Origin: Lachnoclostridium sp. UBA1175 | GTDB lineage: Bacteria > Bacillota > Clostridia > Lachnospirales > Lachnospiraceae | Length of the DNA: 48,779 nucleotides | Reading direction: 5' to 3' | Assembly (NCBI GenBank): GCA_002311665.1 | Contig: DBYX01000002.1 | Coordinates: forward strand, 1 to 48,779 | In this document: in pieces, positions 40,687 through 48,779 of the stretch | How positions within the stretch are numbered: position 1 is the stretch's first letter | How the letters are laid out: the number at the start of each line of letters is the position of its first letter | Position numbers and translations under genes: made by a program | Notes under the pieces: generated by a model | What the model was told of the DNA's origin: nothing | What the model saw: only the letters and a program-made list of their open reading frames with translations | The model's database searches: none

Positions 40687-42030
40687 CTACTTCTTCTCAT
40701 CCTTCCTGCTCTTCTTCACCACGATGATGACAACCACCGCGATCACGATGATGATCGCGATCCAGATGAAGATGCACAGTCCCAGAGGCTGCGGGCAGAA
40801 ACCGCAGATCGGGCATTTGTCCTTCTTGGTCTCTTCCTTCTTCTCCTCCGGTGTCGGTGTAGGCTGCACAGGTGTTTCCGTCGGTGTAGGCTGCGGGTCG
40901 TTTCCGATCTCAGTGGTCTCAAAGGTCAGTACCTTCGAGTATTCCGAGAACACATCATCCAGCCCTGTCTGGTCGCAGCGGTAGCGGCAGCGAAGCTCAA
41001 TCGGGGTATCCTTCGCGATCTTCGGATGGTTCTCGCTGATCAACGTGACAAGCGCGCATTCCATCTCTCCGGTCTTAATCTCCCAGTCGGTATTGCCCAT
41101 ACCGACCCACTCCGTGTCGCCCTTTACGCGCGCTTCCGTTTCAATAACAATGCCGCCGCCGTGTGCGGAAGCATCGGCTGCCATCTTCGAGAGCGCGTCC
41201 GGAACCGTGAGGGTGAAAGCCACCACCGGATTGTCGTTGAATTCCTTGTCCGTCATATGGAGATCGGTAATCTCCGGAGCCGCGATATCGCCGGCCTTGA
41301 TCGGGGTGTACGCCACAGCATCCTTGCCGTAACTTGCAGTTTCGGACCATTCGGAGAATTTGTTAAGATACTGCACTCCCTCCTCGGTCTCCTTGACTGC
41401 CGTCAATGCGTAACGGACACGGAAGTACGCCGTATGCTTCGTAAAATCAATGTGCACACTGTCATCGTAGTACTCATACTGATCCGGGCGAAGCTGATCC
41501 TTAACGCCGGGAGTACCGTTCTCGGGTACGCCGTTCCAGCGGTCTCCATCCGGAACGCCGCGCATGATCCAGTAGTTCTGAACGGTATCCAGACTGTTCA
41601 GACCCCAGTCAACGACATCCCATTCACTGAACCGGTAATGGCCTTCTTCATCCCTGCCTAAACCCATGCCGTACTTGTCGTCCCAATACTCATTGTAATG
41701 CCATCCGCTGACCGGATCGTTCACATCGTCAAGCGCCCAGTCAATCTGAATGTTCACATAGACATCCGTGGCCCCGTACTTCGCCAGCATTGTCTCCAGT
41801 ATTCCCGCATCTCTCGCCTGGTCGATCGCGATCAATGCCTGCGACATCTGCGGATCAATGCTGAACGATAACGACATGGATGTCGGGGAATCATTGCCCT
41901 CCATCCAGTTGACCGAAACATTCTGCGGAGTCGTCACGTTGATCGGCAGGTCTTCGCCGTCCGCGGCAGCCGAACCGATGCATCCCAGCAGCAGCACAAG
42001 CGCCAGAAGCAATGCACTTATTTTCCTCAT
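40687..42030 (-). CDS. Secreted, C-terminally membrane-anchored protein of unknown function
   Basis: A 447-aa protein. Signal peptide MRKISALLLALVLLLGCIGSAAA (cleavage about 23). The ectodomain (about 25-375) is acidic and Trp/Tyr-rich with two FSEWSE/FSEYSK-type segments, suggesting beta-sandwich modules. A Pro/Thr linker (TPTETPVQPTPTP) and a Lys/Glu stretch follow. Then comes the cysteine cluster CPICGFC, next to a single transmembrane helix (about 417-438) and a basic tail KKSRKDEKK. The cysteines right outside the membrane could bind metal or be lipid-modified. No homologue recognised. GAGGAGGG precedes the start. Confidence 0.75.
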   Translation of the reverse strand: MRKISALLLALVLLLGCIGSAAADGEDLPINVTTPQNVSVNWMEGNDSPTSMSLSFSIDPQMSQALIAIDQARDAGILETMLAKYGATDVYVNIQIDWALDDVNDPVSGWHYNEYWDDKYGMGLGRDEEGHYRFSEWDVVDWGLNSLDTVQNYWIMRGVPDGDRWNGVPENGTPGVKDQLRPDQYEYYDDSVHIDFTKHTAYFRVRYALTAVKETEEGVQYLNKFSEWSETASYGKDAVAYTPIKAGDIAAPEITDLHMTDKEFNDNPVVAFTLTVPDALSKMAADASAHGGGIVIETEARVKGDTEWVGMGNTDWEIKTGEMECALVTLISENHPKIAKDTPIELRCRYRCDQTGLDDVFSEYSKVLTFETTEIGNDPQPTPTETPVQPTPTPEEKKEETKKDKCPICGFCPQPLGLCIFIWIAIIIVIAVVVIIVVKKSRKDEKK

Positions 42031-42090
42031 GATACCTTCCCTCCTCAAAAAATATAAAGTGGAAACGCTGGTCTGCCGGCGCCTCCGAAC

Positions 42091-42129
42091 AAAAAATCCG
42101 AACCTTACCTCGCAGATACGGTTCGGATT
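42091..42129 (-). terminator. Terminator after tRNA-Ala
   Basis: On the minus strand AATCCGAACC/GGTTCGGATT (10 bp) is followed by TTTTTT, starting 2 nt past the tRNA. Confidence 0.85.
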
Positions 42130-42130
42130 A

Positions 42131-42203
42131 TGGAGCGTACGGGACTTGAACCCGTGACCCCAACACTGCCAGTGTTGTGCGCTCCCAACTGCGCTAACGC
42201 CCC
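42131..42203 (-). tRNA. tRNA-Ala (anticodon GGC)
   Basis: A 73-nt cloverleaf on the minus strand: acceptor GGGGCGT/ACGCTCC, including the G3-U70 pair that marks alanine tRNAs; D-stem GCGC/GCGC; anticodon stem CAACA/TGTTG with loop CTGGCAG (anticodon GGC); T-arm ACGGG-TTCAAGT-CCCGT; discriminator A. CCA is not encoded. Its terminator follows directly. Confidence 0.95.
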
Positions 42204-42375
42204 CTGTGGTCGGACAAGATTATTTGTAGCGGAAAATGCGCCAAAAGTCAAGGTTTTCCACTCATTTTCGGAAACTTGTGCGCATCCGTAACCGCCGCTG
42301 CCGTCTCCCGCCGTACCTCTCCGAACGTGATGCACCACCGGACGAAGGTGTGCCCTCCGCCGGTGGCCGCCGTTT

Positions 42376-44025
42376 TTAGTTGATCGTCTCCAGAATCCAC
42401 AGCATATGCCGCGTCACCGTGTAGTTCTCCAGCGGATAGACACGGACCGCGATGCCCTGCCCGTCGATGCGTCGATACCGCACGATCGGCTCCGCACCGT
42501 GGTCGAGCATCTGCAGGATCTGCTCATAGTTGAAAAACTCGTCGATCGCGCGGAAGTAGGCCTTGTCCACCATCGCTTCCATATACGCGTAGCAGGCTTT
42601 GCGGAATGATCCGCCGCTCTTTTGCAACACGTCGTTGAAGTAGTTCGGCAGGAACAGACATTTCGCCGTATCCGTGATCGGATCGACCTCGAACACGCCG
42701 CGGAAATGCTGCCACGCGACCTCGGTAAATGTGTGCACCGCCTCCTCCGAGGCCTCACCGCGCACCATCTCCGCCTCCGGCATCGCAACAAGGTTGCGCT
42801 GCTCCTTGCGCTGGTAGTAGAGGAACTTGGCCTCGTACATACGCTCCTCGGCGATGTGCACGAGCTCCCTCGGCTTGATATTCTCATTTTCCCACGTGAT
42901 GCCGTAGGAAATGTAGTAATTCTTCTGGTCCAGGATGCGGTCGATGAGCGACATCCGCGACACCATCTCCCGCTTCTCCATCTTCTCCGAAACCACGACG
43001 AACTCGTCGCCGCCGATACGGTACACGGTGTCCACGGCGAACTGCGCGAGCAGAAGCTGTGCGATCTCGATCAGCATCTGGTCTCCCGCCTCGTGGCCGT
43101 CGCGGTTGTTGACCGTGTGAAGCTCATTCACGTCGATGTACACGCAGCCGAGCCGGATCATACCCTCCGGGTTGACCTGCTCCATCCAGCGGTCGAACGC
43201 AAGACGGTTCTGAAGCCCGGTCAGCGCATCCGTCGTGCCGGAGTTCTTCACCACTGTGAAATAGCGGTAATTGTGCATTGCGAGGGACATCGGGCAGGCG
43301 AGCGTCCGCAGCAGTTCCAGCGCGTACCGCGGCCGTGCCGTGTGCGCCATTCCCGCCACATCGCGAACCTCTCCGTCCGTGCCGAGCACGGGCACGATCA
43401 CGAGATTGTCCGCATTGTACTGCTCCATAAACGCGTACGTCAGCGGAAAATCCTCCTTCATCCGCTTCGACCTCCGAAGGATCGCTCCGTCCGGGTAGGC
43501 CGCCGCACACTTGTACAGATCCACTCTTCGCTCGTGCGCCGCACTGTATATCCCGCGTCGCATCTCACTGTCGCCGATGATCTTCGTCTTGTGGGTGTCG
43601 TCCTCCTCGTACACCAGGGCGGTGACCGCCGAACTGCAGTAGCGGTTCATCTCCTCCATCGCCAACTGAAAATTCTCCGGCTTGTACGCGGCGTCCATCA
43701 GAAGGTTCTCGACCTTGCTGATCAGCGCCGCAGTCTTCCGCTGATTGTACGCCCAGATCATCTGGATGACATAATACACGACCAGACCGACCACAAGGTA
43801 GATCGCCACGAACGCGACCATATGCCGCAATTCGTCCGCGCTGGCCTCCGCCGTCTCGCCGGAAAACCTCTCCGTGATGCGCGCTTTCATATTGCTCATG
43901 CGCACCATCAGTATACCGAATCCGACCATCAGAAATAAGACAAAGAGCACAAGCGCCAGTACTCTTCGGTCAGACAGTTTCCTTCCCTGGTTTTTGAAAA
44001 ATTGCTTGATCCTCTCCACCGGCAT
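42376..44025 (-). CDS. Membrane GGDEF protein (putative diguanylate cyclase)
   Basis: A 549-aa protein. Two transmembrane helices (about 22-42 and 70-92) flank a short outside loop. A middle region (about 100-270) resembles a sensory/GAF-like module. The GGDEF domain is at about 275-410 with intact RIGGDEF, so it can probably make cyclic di-GMP. The RxxD inhibition site is absent (FAVD before VYRIGGDEF), so product inhibition may be lost. About 120 extra residues follow the GGDEF domain; the end (YRRIDGQGIAVRVYPLEN) looks like a PAS-like or repeat fragment. The start ATG 44025 has AGGGGG upstream. Confidence 0.88.
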   Translation of the reverse strand: MPVERIKQFFKNQGRKLSDRRVLALVLFVLFLMVGFGILMVRMSNMKARITERFSGETAEASADELRHMVAFVAIYLVVGLVVYYVIQMIWAYNQRKTAALISKVENLLMDAAYKPENFQLAMEEMNRYCSSAVTALVYEEDDTHKTKIIGDSEMRRGIYSAAHERRVDLYKCAAAYPDGAILRRSKRMKEDFPLTYAFMEQYNADNLVIVPVLGTDGEVRDVAGMAHTARPRYALELLRTLACPMSLAMHNYRYFTVVKNSGTTDALTGLQNRLAFDRWMEQVNPEGMIRLGCVYIDVNELHTVNNRDGHEAGDQMLIEIAQLLLAQFAVDTVYRIGGDEFVVVSEKMEKREMVSRMSLIDRILDQKNYYISYGITWENENIKPRELVHIAEERMYEAKFLYYQRKEQRNLVAMPEAEMVRGEASEEAVHTFTEVAWQHFRGVFEVDPITDTAKCLFLPNYFNDVLQKSGGSFRKACYAYMEAMVDKAYFRAIDEFFNYEQILQMLDHGAEPIVRYRRIDGQGIAVRVYPLENYTVTRHMLWILETIN

Positions 44026-44087
44026 CGCCCCCTGTCCGCGGGTACGCCCCCCGCTGATAGCACCGTCAATACGATGACTTTCATCCG

Positions 44088-44115
44088 ATAATACACTAAT
44101 CTAATAATATAACAA
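44088..44115 (-). promoter_or_regulatory. Possible promoter of the GGDEF gene
   Basis: On the minus strand TTGTTA (44110-44115), 16 nt, TATTAT (44088-44093) in AT-rich DNA about 60 nt upstream of the start. Confidence 0.4.
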
Positions 44116-44187
44116 AATATCCCGCTTTACTACCGTATTTTTCGCACTTCCGACGCTTTCGTTGACCGTCTGACGCGCCCATAAACA

Positions 44188-44225
44188 GAAAAACGGGAAA
44201 ATGTCGCGATTTCCGACATTTTCCC
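44188..44225 (-). terminator. Terminator of the rib-sel1 operon
   Basis: On the minus strand GGGAAAATGTCG/CGACATTTTCCC (12 bp, 7-nt loop) followed by GTTTTTC. The stem is an inverted pair of the GGAAAATG octamer that recurs across the window. It lies 79 nt past the Sel1 gene. Confidence 0.85.
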
Positions 44226-44304
44226 TGTTCAAACCTTGAATCCTTTTTTATCCCCCCGCCGATGTCTCGCAAAGGGTCACGCCGCCTCACCGGCCGGCGT
44301 CCGG

Positions 44305-45108
44305 TCAGTCGTATTTCCACTCCAGCACGGGAAGCGTCTTCTCCATCTCCTCGCGGGCTTTTGCCTGCCCCTCGATGGCGCTGTTCAGGCTTCTGCGGTA
44401 CTCGATCTCACCGTCCATCACCATATTGTACAGGAACGCCTCCGCTTTCTGGAAGCACACGAGCGCGCCGCGCAGATCCCTCTCCGTGCCCTCGCCGTCG
44501 AGCATCATCTGCCCGAGCCGAAGGAGCACCGGTCCCGCGATATACTGCTCCGACTCCTCCGTCATCGTCCCCATACAGTGCAGGTAGATGCGGAACGCCT
44601 CCTGCGGGTTCTTCTCGACATAGTAGCCGTTACGGTACATATCGCCGATCTTGTACAGCGAGTTCAGGTGCCCGTCGAACGCGCCCAGCGCAAAATAATG
44701 GAACGCCCGCTTGTAGTCCACCTCGACGTTGCGGCCGTAATAATAGCAGTAGCCGAGATTCTCCTGCGCCTGGCGATTGCCCTTGTCCGCCGCCATCTCG
44801 TAGTAGCGGAACGCCTCCGCGAAATCCGACTCGCCGTTGCGTCCCATATAGTACAACGCACCGAGGTCACACATCGCGCGGTCGTCATCGCCCCCGATGC
44901 ACTCCTTGTAAAGGAACACGATGAAGTCGAACAAAAACTGCGGCATCTGCTTCGTCTTGTCGCAGTTCACCAGCGCCGTCGCCAGCTCGTACAGACCGCC
45001 GAAGTCCTCATTCTCCAGGCTCTCGAGACACTCCACCGTCTCGGGAAACTCTTCGGGATCCAGCTGTTCCCTGATCTCATCAAGGGTTCCGTCCAATTGT
45101 AAAACCAT
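44305..45108 (-). CDS. Sel1-repeat (TPR-like) protein
   Basis: A 267-aa soluble protein with several Sel1-like repeats at about 80-215: AMCDLGALYYMGRNGESDFAEAFRYY, QENLGYCYYYGRN...YKRAFHYF, LYKIGDMYRNGYYVEKNPQEAF. The N-terminal 75 residues are acidic and the C-terminal part is helical. Sel1 repeats bind proteins; no enzymatic motif is present. It starts 13 nt after ribH with GAGGAG, so it is transcribed with the riboflavin genes, though a direct role there is unproven. Confidence 0.85.
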   Translation of the reverse strand: MVLQLDGTLDEIREQLDPEEFPETVECLESLENEDFGGLYELATALVNCDKTKQMPQFLFDFIVFLYKECIGGDDDRAMCDLGALYYMGRNGESDFAEAFRYYEMAADKGNRQAQENLGYCYYYGRNVEVDYKRAFHYFALGAFDGHLNSLYKIGDMYRNGYYVEKNPQEAFRIYLHCMGTMTEESEQYIAGPVLLRLGQMMLDGEGTERDLRGALVCFQKAEAFLYNMVMDGEIEYRRSLNSAIEGQAKAREEMEKTLPVLEWKYD

Positions 45109-45121
45109 AACCGATCTCCTC

Positions 45122-45592
45122 TTAAACCTGCTTCATCAGGTTGACCATCTCGATCGCACTCAGCGCGCAATCATATCCCTTGTTGCCGGCCTTGGAGCCC
45201 GAGCGCTCGATCGCCTGCTCGATATTCTCCGTGGTGATCACGCCGAACAGCACCGGAACGCCGGTGGCAAGCCCCGCCTGCGCGATGCCCTTCGCCGTCT
45301 CGTTCACGACGAGCTCGTAGTGCGAGGTCGATCCGCGGATGACCGCGCCGACGCAGATGATCGCGTCGTACTTACCGCTCTTCGCCATTTTCTGCGCCAC
45401 GATCGGGATCTCGAACGCGCCGGGAACCCAGGCCGCGTCGATGTTCTCTTCCTCAACGCCGTGGCGAACCAGACCGTCCACCGCGCCGTCCAGAAGCTTC
45501 TGCACGATAAATGCGTTGAAACGCGAAGCCACGATACCGACCTTCATACCCTGAGGGGCAACTACCTGTCCTTCCAACAAACGAATGCTCAT
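45122..45592 (-). CDS. ribH: 6,7-dimethyl-8-ribityllumazine synthase
   Basis: A 156-aa subunit that condenses dihydroxybutanone phosphate with the ribitylaminouracil intermediate. Conserved elements: VASRFNAFIVQKLLDGA, VPGAFEIPI, GAVIRGSTSHYE with the catalytic His, and GVITTENIEQA. Normal length. AAGGAGG precedes the start; a 137-nt gap with a bulged hairpin (CAGC/GCTG arms) separates it from ribAB. Confidence 0.96.
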   Translation of the reverse strand: MSIRLLEGQVVAPQGMKVGIVASRFNAFIVQKLLDGAVDGLVRHGVEEENIDAAWVPGAFEIPIVAQKMAKSGKYDAIICVGAVIRGSTSHYELVVNETAKGIAQAGLATGVPVLFGVITTENIEQAIERSGSKAGNKGYDCALSAIEMVNLMKQV

Positions 45593-45729
45593 GATTCTGT
45601 CCTCCTTGATGAAATGATATTTTCAGCGTTGTCTCTCTTCAACAACCGCTGTTCAGCAATTTTATTCTACTCTTGTAGTCCTGCATCAATACTCAGTGTT
45701 CAAACGATTATCTTCTTGGACTGCGACCG

Positions 45730-46944
45730 TCAGTCCAGCTTGATCTCGTTAAAAATATGGCCCATGCGGTCCTGCTTGGTCTTCATATACCGCAGGTCGT
45801 AGCGCCCCGGCTCAATCTCGATCGGCACTCTCTCGCGGATCTCGAAGTTGAAGCCCTCGAGACCGTAGATCTTGCTCGGGTTGTTCGTGAGCAGCCGAAG
45901 CGACCGTACTCCCAGGCTCTGCAGTATCTGCGCCCCGCTCCAGTACTCGCGGAGGTCCGCCTCGAAGCCGAGCTTTAAGTTCGCGTCGACGGTGTCGTAG
46001 CCGATCTCCTGCAGCTCGTACGCCTTGAGCTTGTTGATCAGTCCGATGCCTCGTCCTTCCTGACGCATATAGAGGATGATGCCTCTGCCCTCCTCCTGCA
46101 CCATCCGCATCGCGGTGTGCAGCTGCTCGCCGCAGTCGCAGCGCGCCGAGCCGAACACGTCGCCGGTCAGGCACTCCGAGTGCACGCGGCAGAGGATGTC
46201 CTCCCCGTCTCCAATGTCACCGCACACAAGCGCTACGTGGTGCTCACCCGTGATGTCGTTGACGAAACCGCAGATCTTGAACTCGCCGTACGCCGTAGGA
46301 AGTTTTGCCTCCGCCGCGCGGTGCATATGGTTCTCATAGCGTCTCAAGTAGTTCTGCAGATCGCGGATCGTGATGAAGCACAGCCCGAATTTCTTCGCCA
46401 TCTCCTGCAGCTCCGGCGTGCGCATCATCGTTCCGTCGTCGCGCATCACCTCGCAGCACAGGCCGCACTCGCGAAGTCCCGCAAGCCGGCACAGATCAAC
46501 TGTCGCCTCCGTGTGCCCGTTGCGCGCCAGCACGCCGCCGTGTCTCGCCGTGAGCGGGAATACGTGGCCGGGTCTGCGAAGATCCTCCGGCTTCGTGTCG
46601 GGGTCGGCACACGCGCGGCAGGTGAAACCGCGCTCCTCCGCCGAGATGCCCGTCGTCGTCTTCACGTGGTCGATCGACACGGTAAATGCCGTGCAGTGGT
46701 TGTCCGTATTTTCCGAGACCATTTGCGGAAGGTTCAGCTTTCGCGCGATATCCGCGGAGAGCGGCATACAGATCAGCCCGCGACCGTACTGCGCCATAAA
46801 ATTGACATTTTCCGTCGTCGCGAACTGCGCCGCGCAGATCAGGTCGCCCTCGTTCTCCCGGTCGGGATCGTCGGTGCACAGGATCAGTTTGCCTGCCTTG
46901 AGCGCCTCGATCGCCTCAGGGATCGTGTTGTATTGAAACTCCAT
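45730..46944 (-). CDS. ribBA: Bifunctional DHBP synthase / GTP cyclohydrolase II
   Basis: A 404-aa fusion opening the riboflavin pathway from both sides. Residues about 1-200 are the RibB domain (DDPDRENEGDLI, RRPGHVFPL, RNGHTEA). The rest is RibA, GTP cyclohydrolase II, with the zinc ligands CLTGDVFGSARCDCG and QEGRGIGL. The start at 46944 is set by GAGGTG 9 nt upstream. It follows ribE by 17 nt. Confidence 0.96.
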   Translation of the reverse strand: MEFQYNTIPEAIEALKAGKLILCTDDPDRENEGDLICAAQFATTENVNFMAQYGRGLICMPLSADIARKLNLPQMVSENTDNHCTAFTVSIDHVKTTTGISAEERGFTCRACADPDTKPEDLRRPGHVFPLTARHGGVLARNGHTEATVDLCRLAGLRECGLCCEVMRDDGTMMRTPELQEMAKKFGLCFITIRDLQNYLRRYENHMHRAAEAKLPTAYGEFKICGFVNDITGEHHVALVCGDIGDGEDILCRVHSECLTGDVFGSARCDCGEQLHTAMRMVQEEGRGIILYMRQEGRGIGLINKLKAYELQEIGYDTVDANLKLGFEADLREYWSGAQILQSLGVRSLRLLTNNPSKIYGLEGFNFEIRERVPIEIEPGRYDLRYMKTKQDRMGHIFNEIKLD

Positions 46945-46961
46945 CTTGTATATCACCTCGC

Positions 46962-47639
46962 CTATAAAAATCCGTTGCGCGCCAGCAGGTCCAAGGTCAC
47001 GCTGTCGCCGGAGGATGATCTTGCCGAGTCACCCGCACCGTTTCCCGCGTTTCCGTGGCGCAACAGTTTTTGTACGTATTTGCCGACAATGTCGGTCTCT
47101 AAGTTGACGGTGTCGCCCGCTGCCTTTCGGAGCAGAACCGTCTCATCCGCAGTGTGCGGTATGATGGATACGGAAAATTCCGTATCGCTCACCGACGCGA
47201 CCGTCAGGCTGATGCCGTCAATCGCGATTGAGCCCTTCTCCACGACGAGTGCAAGTAGCTCCCGCGCCGCTGCGATCGTCACGACCACGGCGTTCTCATC
47301 CCGCTTCATCTGCGCGATCCGTCCCGTGCCGTCGATGTGCCCGGACACAATGTGTCCGCCGAACCTTCCGTCCGCAGCCATTGCCCGCTCCAGATCGACC
47401 GGGCTTCCCTTGCGAAGGGAACCCAAGTTGCTCCTGCGAAGCGTCTCCGGCATGACGTCCGCCGTAAAACCGTCCGCTGAAAGCCCCGTCACCGTCAGGC
47501 ACACGCCGTTCACGGCGATGGAATCGCCGATCTTCGTGCCGGCCAGCACCTTTTCAGCCTGTATCGCAATCTCGCCGGAACGGCTGCCGGTGATCACCTG
47601 CCGCACGATTCCGACCTCTTCCACAATTCCGGTAAACAT
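46962..47639 (-). CDS. ribE: Riboflavin synthase alpha subunit
   Basis: A 225-aa enzyme of two lumazine-binding barrels that dismutates lumazine to riboflavin. The N-terminus MFTGIVEEVG and both repeats (IAVNGVCLTV and IAIDGISLTV; MPETLRRSNLG and IPHTADETVL) are intact. A Gly/Ser/Ala-rich insertion lies near the C-terminus. GAGGTG before ATG 47639 overlaps the ribD stop region. Confidence 0.95.
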   Translation of the reverse strand: MFTGIVEEVGIVRQVITGSRSGEIAIQAEKVLAGTKIGDSIAVNGVCLTVTGLSADGFTADVMPETLRRSNLGSLRKGSPVDLERAMAADGRFGGHIVSGHIDGTGRIAQMKRDENAVVVTIAAARELLALVVEKGSIAIDGISLTVASVSDTEFSVSIIPHTADETVLLRKAAGDTVNLETDIVGKYVQKLLRHGNAGNGAGDSARSSSGDSVTLDLLARNGFL

Positions 47640-47644
47640 ATCCG

Positions 47645-48733
47645 TCACCTCATCACATCATACTCGATCAGCAGATCGTCGCCGAGCTCTGTAACCTTGC
47701 GGTTCGTAAGTTTCACCGCTGCATCCGGGTTCTCCGCCCCGAGTCCCTCGATCGGGCTCTTCGCATCGCGGCCGCCCATCAGCATCGGTGCAACGTAGGC
47801 CATCACATGGTCGACATACCCGGTCCGAAGGAGCGACTCGTGAATCTCTCCGCCGCCCTCCGCCAGCACGCTGCTGATCTGCTGCTCGCCTAGCTTCTCA
47901 AGAAGCGCCTTCAGGTCCACGCGTCCGTCAGCGCCCGGCAGCACCCAGACCTGTGCGCCGGATTCCTCGAGTTTCCGGATTTTCTCCTCCCACGCAACCG
48001 CACAGGCAACGATCAGCGGATACTCGTGAGCTGTCCGGACAAGCTTGCTCGTGAGCGGGATCTGCAATGTCGAATCAACTGCGATCCGCACCGGCTGGTG
48101 CGAGCCCGGCACTCTGCAGTTGAGCATAGGATCGTCCGCGAGCACCGTTCCGATCCCCGCGAGGATTGCCGCATACCTGCCGCGCATCCGATGTACATGC
48201 TCTCTGGCAACCTCGCCGGTGATCCATTGGGACGCACCGGTCCTCGAGGCGATCTTTCCATCGAGCGTCATCGCATATTTGACAACGACATACGGAAGCT
48301 TCGTCGTGATATAGTGAAAGAATTCCGGGTTCAGCGCATCGCACTCATCCCGCAGAAAATCCTCCGTGACATCCACGCCGTGCTCTCTGAGGATCGCCGC
48401 TCCCTTGCCTGCCACCAGTGGGTTGGGATCACGGGAACCGATGACCACGCGCGCGATCTTATTCTCCAGGATCGCGTCCGTGCAGGGCGGCTGATGGCCG
48501 TGGTGACAGCAGGGCTCGAGCGTGACATAGATCGTTGCCCCTTCTGCGGACTCCGTGAGAGACGCGATCGCCTCCCGCTCCGCATGAAGGTTGCCGAACC
48601 GCCTGTGATAGCCCTCGCCGATGATGCGGCCGTCCTTCACGATCACCGCACCGACCATCGGGTTTGGCGCCGTCCATCCCGCTCCCCTGGCTGCCAGTTC
48701 GATCGCTCTTCGCATGTAATCCGCTTCCGACAT
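47645..48733 (-). CDS. ribD: Bifunctional riboflavin biosynthesis deaminase/reductase
   Basis: A 362-aa enzyme. Residues 1-145 form the cytidine-deaminase-type domain with the zinc site HAERE and PCCHHGHQPPC; the rest is the DHFR-like reductase that uses NADPH (VKYAMTLDGKIASRTG, LAEGGGEIHESLL). Order of transcription is ribD-ribE-ribBA-ribH, the common Firmicutes order. AGGAGG precedes the start. The leader runs out of the window after 46 nt, so an FMN riboswitch, expected for such operons, cannot be seen. Confidence 0.96.
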   Translation of the reverse strand: MSEADYMRRAIELAARGAGWTAPNPMVGAVIVKDGRIIGEGYHRRFGNLHAEREAIASLTESAEGATIYVTLEPCCHHGHQPPCTDAILENKIARVVIGSRDPNPLVAGKGAAILREHGVDVTEDFLRDECDALNPEFFHYITTKLPYVVVKYAMTLDGKIASRTGASQWITGEVAREHVHRMRGRYAAILAGIGTVLADDPMLNCRVPGSHQPVRIAVDSTLQIPLTSKLVRTAHEYPLIVACAVAWEEKIRKLEESGAQVWVLPGADGRVDLKALLEKLGEQQISSVLAEGGGEIHESLLRTGYVDHVMAYVAPMLMGGRDAKSPIEGLGAENPDAAVKLTNRKVTELGDDLLIEYDVMR

Positions 48734-48750
48734 GGTTCCTCCTGATTATA

Positions 48751-48779
48751 GTCGCGCAACCTCGCGAGCAGAGCTCGCT
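48751..48779 (-). repeat. Start of a second copy of the mccB-leader repeat
   Basis: The last 29 bases of the window match 16162-16189 at all but about two positions, including the GCGAGC/GCTCGC hairpin. As at mccB, it stands a short distance (18 nt) upstream of a start codon on the minus strand. The remainder is cut off by the window end. Confidence 0.65.

Noticed and set aside
42105..42338. Minus-strand open frame across the tRNA
   Set aside because: It runs through tRNA-Ala and its terminator and has no ribosome binding site.
42335..42366. Terminator of the GGDEF gene
   Set aside because: CCACCGG/CCGGTGG forms a stem, but the T-run lies on the plus-strand side, where no gene ends.
48734..48779. 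FMN riboswitch before ribD
   Set aside because: Expected from the operon type, but only 46 nt of leader are in the window and none match; cannot be claimed.

Overview
The window looks like a chromosomal segment of an anaerobic Clostridia-type bacterium, most likely near Lachnospiraceae. The inference rests on gene content, not on a marker gene: LL-diaminopimelate aminotransferase (DapL), type III glutamine synthetase (GlnN), a split archaeal-type glutamate synthase next to an ANTAR protein, a [4Fe-4S]-type PurF, IscU/IscS with a three-cysteine Rrf2 regulator, and Gram-positive ribosome binding sites (AGGAGG) throughout. Coding DNA is GC-rich. No phage, insertion sequence or CRISPR array is visible; this is core and near-core metabolism, and the unusual content is mostly in the leaders.

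Layout. 1-3.7 kb (minus): a 5'-truncated alpha/beta hydrolase remnant abutting a SulP anion transporter, then a family 2 glycosyltransferase. 3.7-16.6 kb is a sulfur block: metY-cysK; iscS-iscU-ECF S component (minus) divergent from an IscR-like gene (plus); and a seven-gene minus-strand operon mccB-mccA-metN-metI-metQ-iron alcohol dehydrogenase-AhpD-like protein. metY and mccB each have a strong promoter overlapping a shared 17-bp box that also lies at the iscS promoter (a weaker match lies at iscR). Each then has a leader ORF with consecutive Cys codons and a terminator/antiterminator pair. I read this as two-layer control: an Rrf2 repressor on DNA plus ribosome-mediated cysteine attenuation on RNA.

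16.7-31.5 kb (minus) is a glutamine-use block: asnB-pyrG-purF, carA-carB-dapL, a fused Amt-PII ammonium transporter, and glnN. 31.5-33.3 kb holds an ECF sigma factor, a membrane-anchored putative anti-sigma protein and a small membrane protein. 33.4-40.6 kb (plus) is the nitrogen-assimilation operon: split glutamate synthase (amidotransferase, ferredoxin-FMN synthase, Fe-S protein, FAD/NAD oxidoreductase, GXGXG subunit), then glnA and an ANTAR protein with a degenerate receiver. The glnN and glt leaders both begin, right after consensus promoters, with a similar sequence that forms the 5' arm of an immediate terminator.

40.6-48.8 kb (minus): an unknown surface protein, tRNA-Ala(GGC), a GGDEF protein, a Sel1-repeat protein, and the riboflavin genes ribD-ribE-ribAB-ribH. 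A structured repeat in the mccB leader reappears upstream of ribD at the right edge. Separately, the octamer GGAAAATG occurs about 26 times on both strands, far above what base composition predicts.
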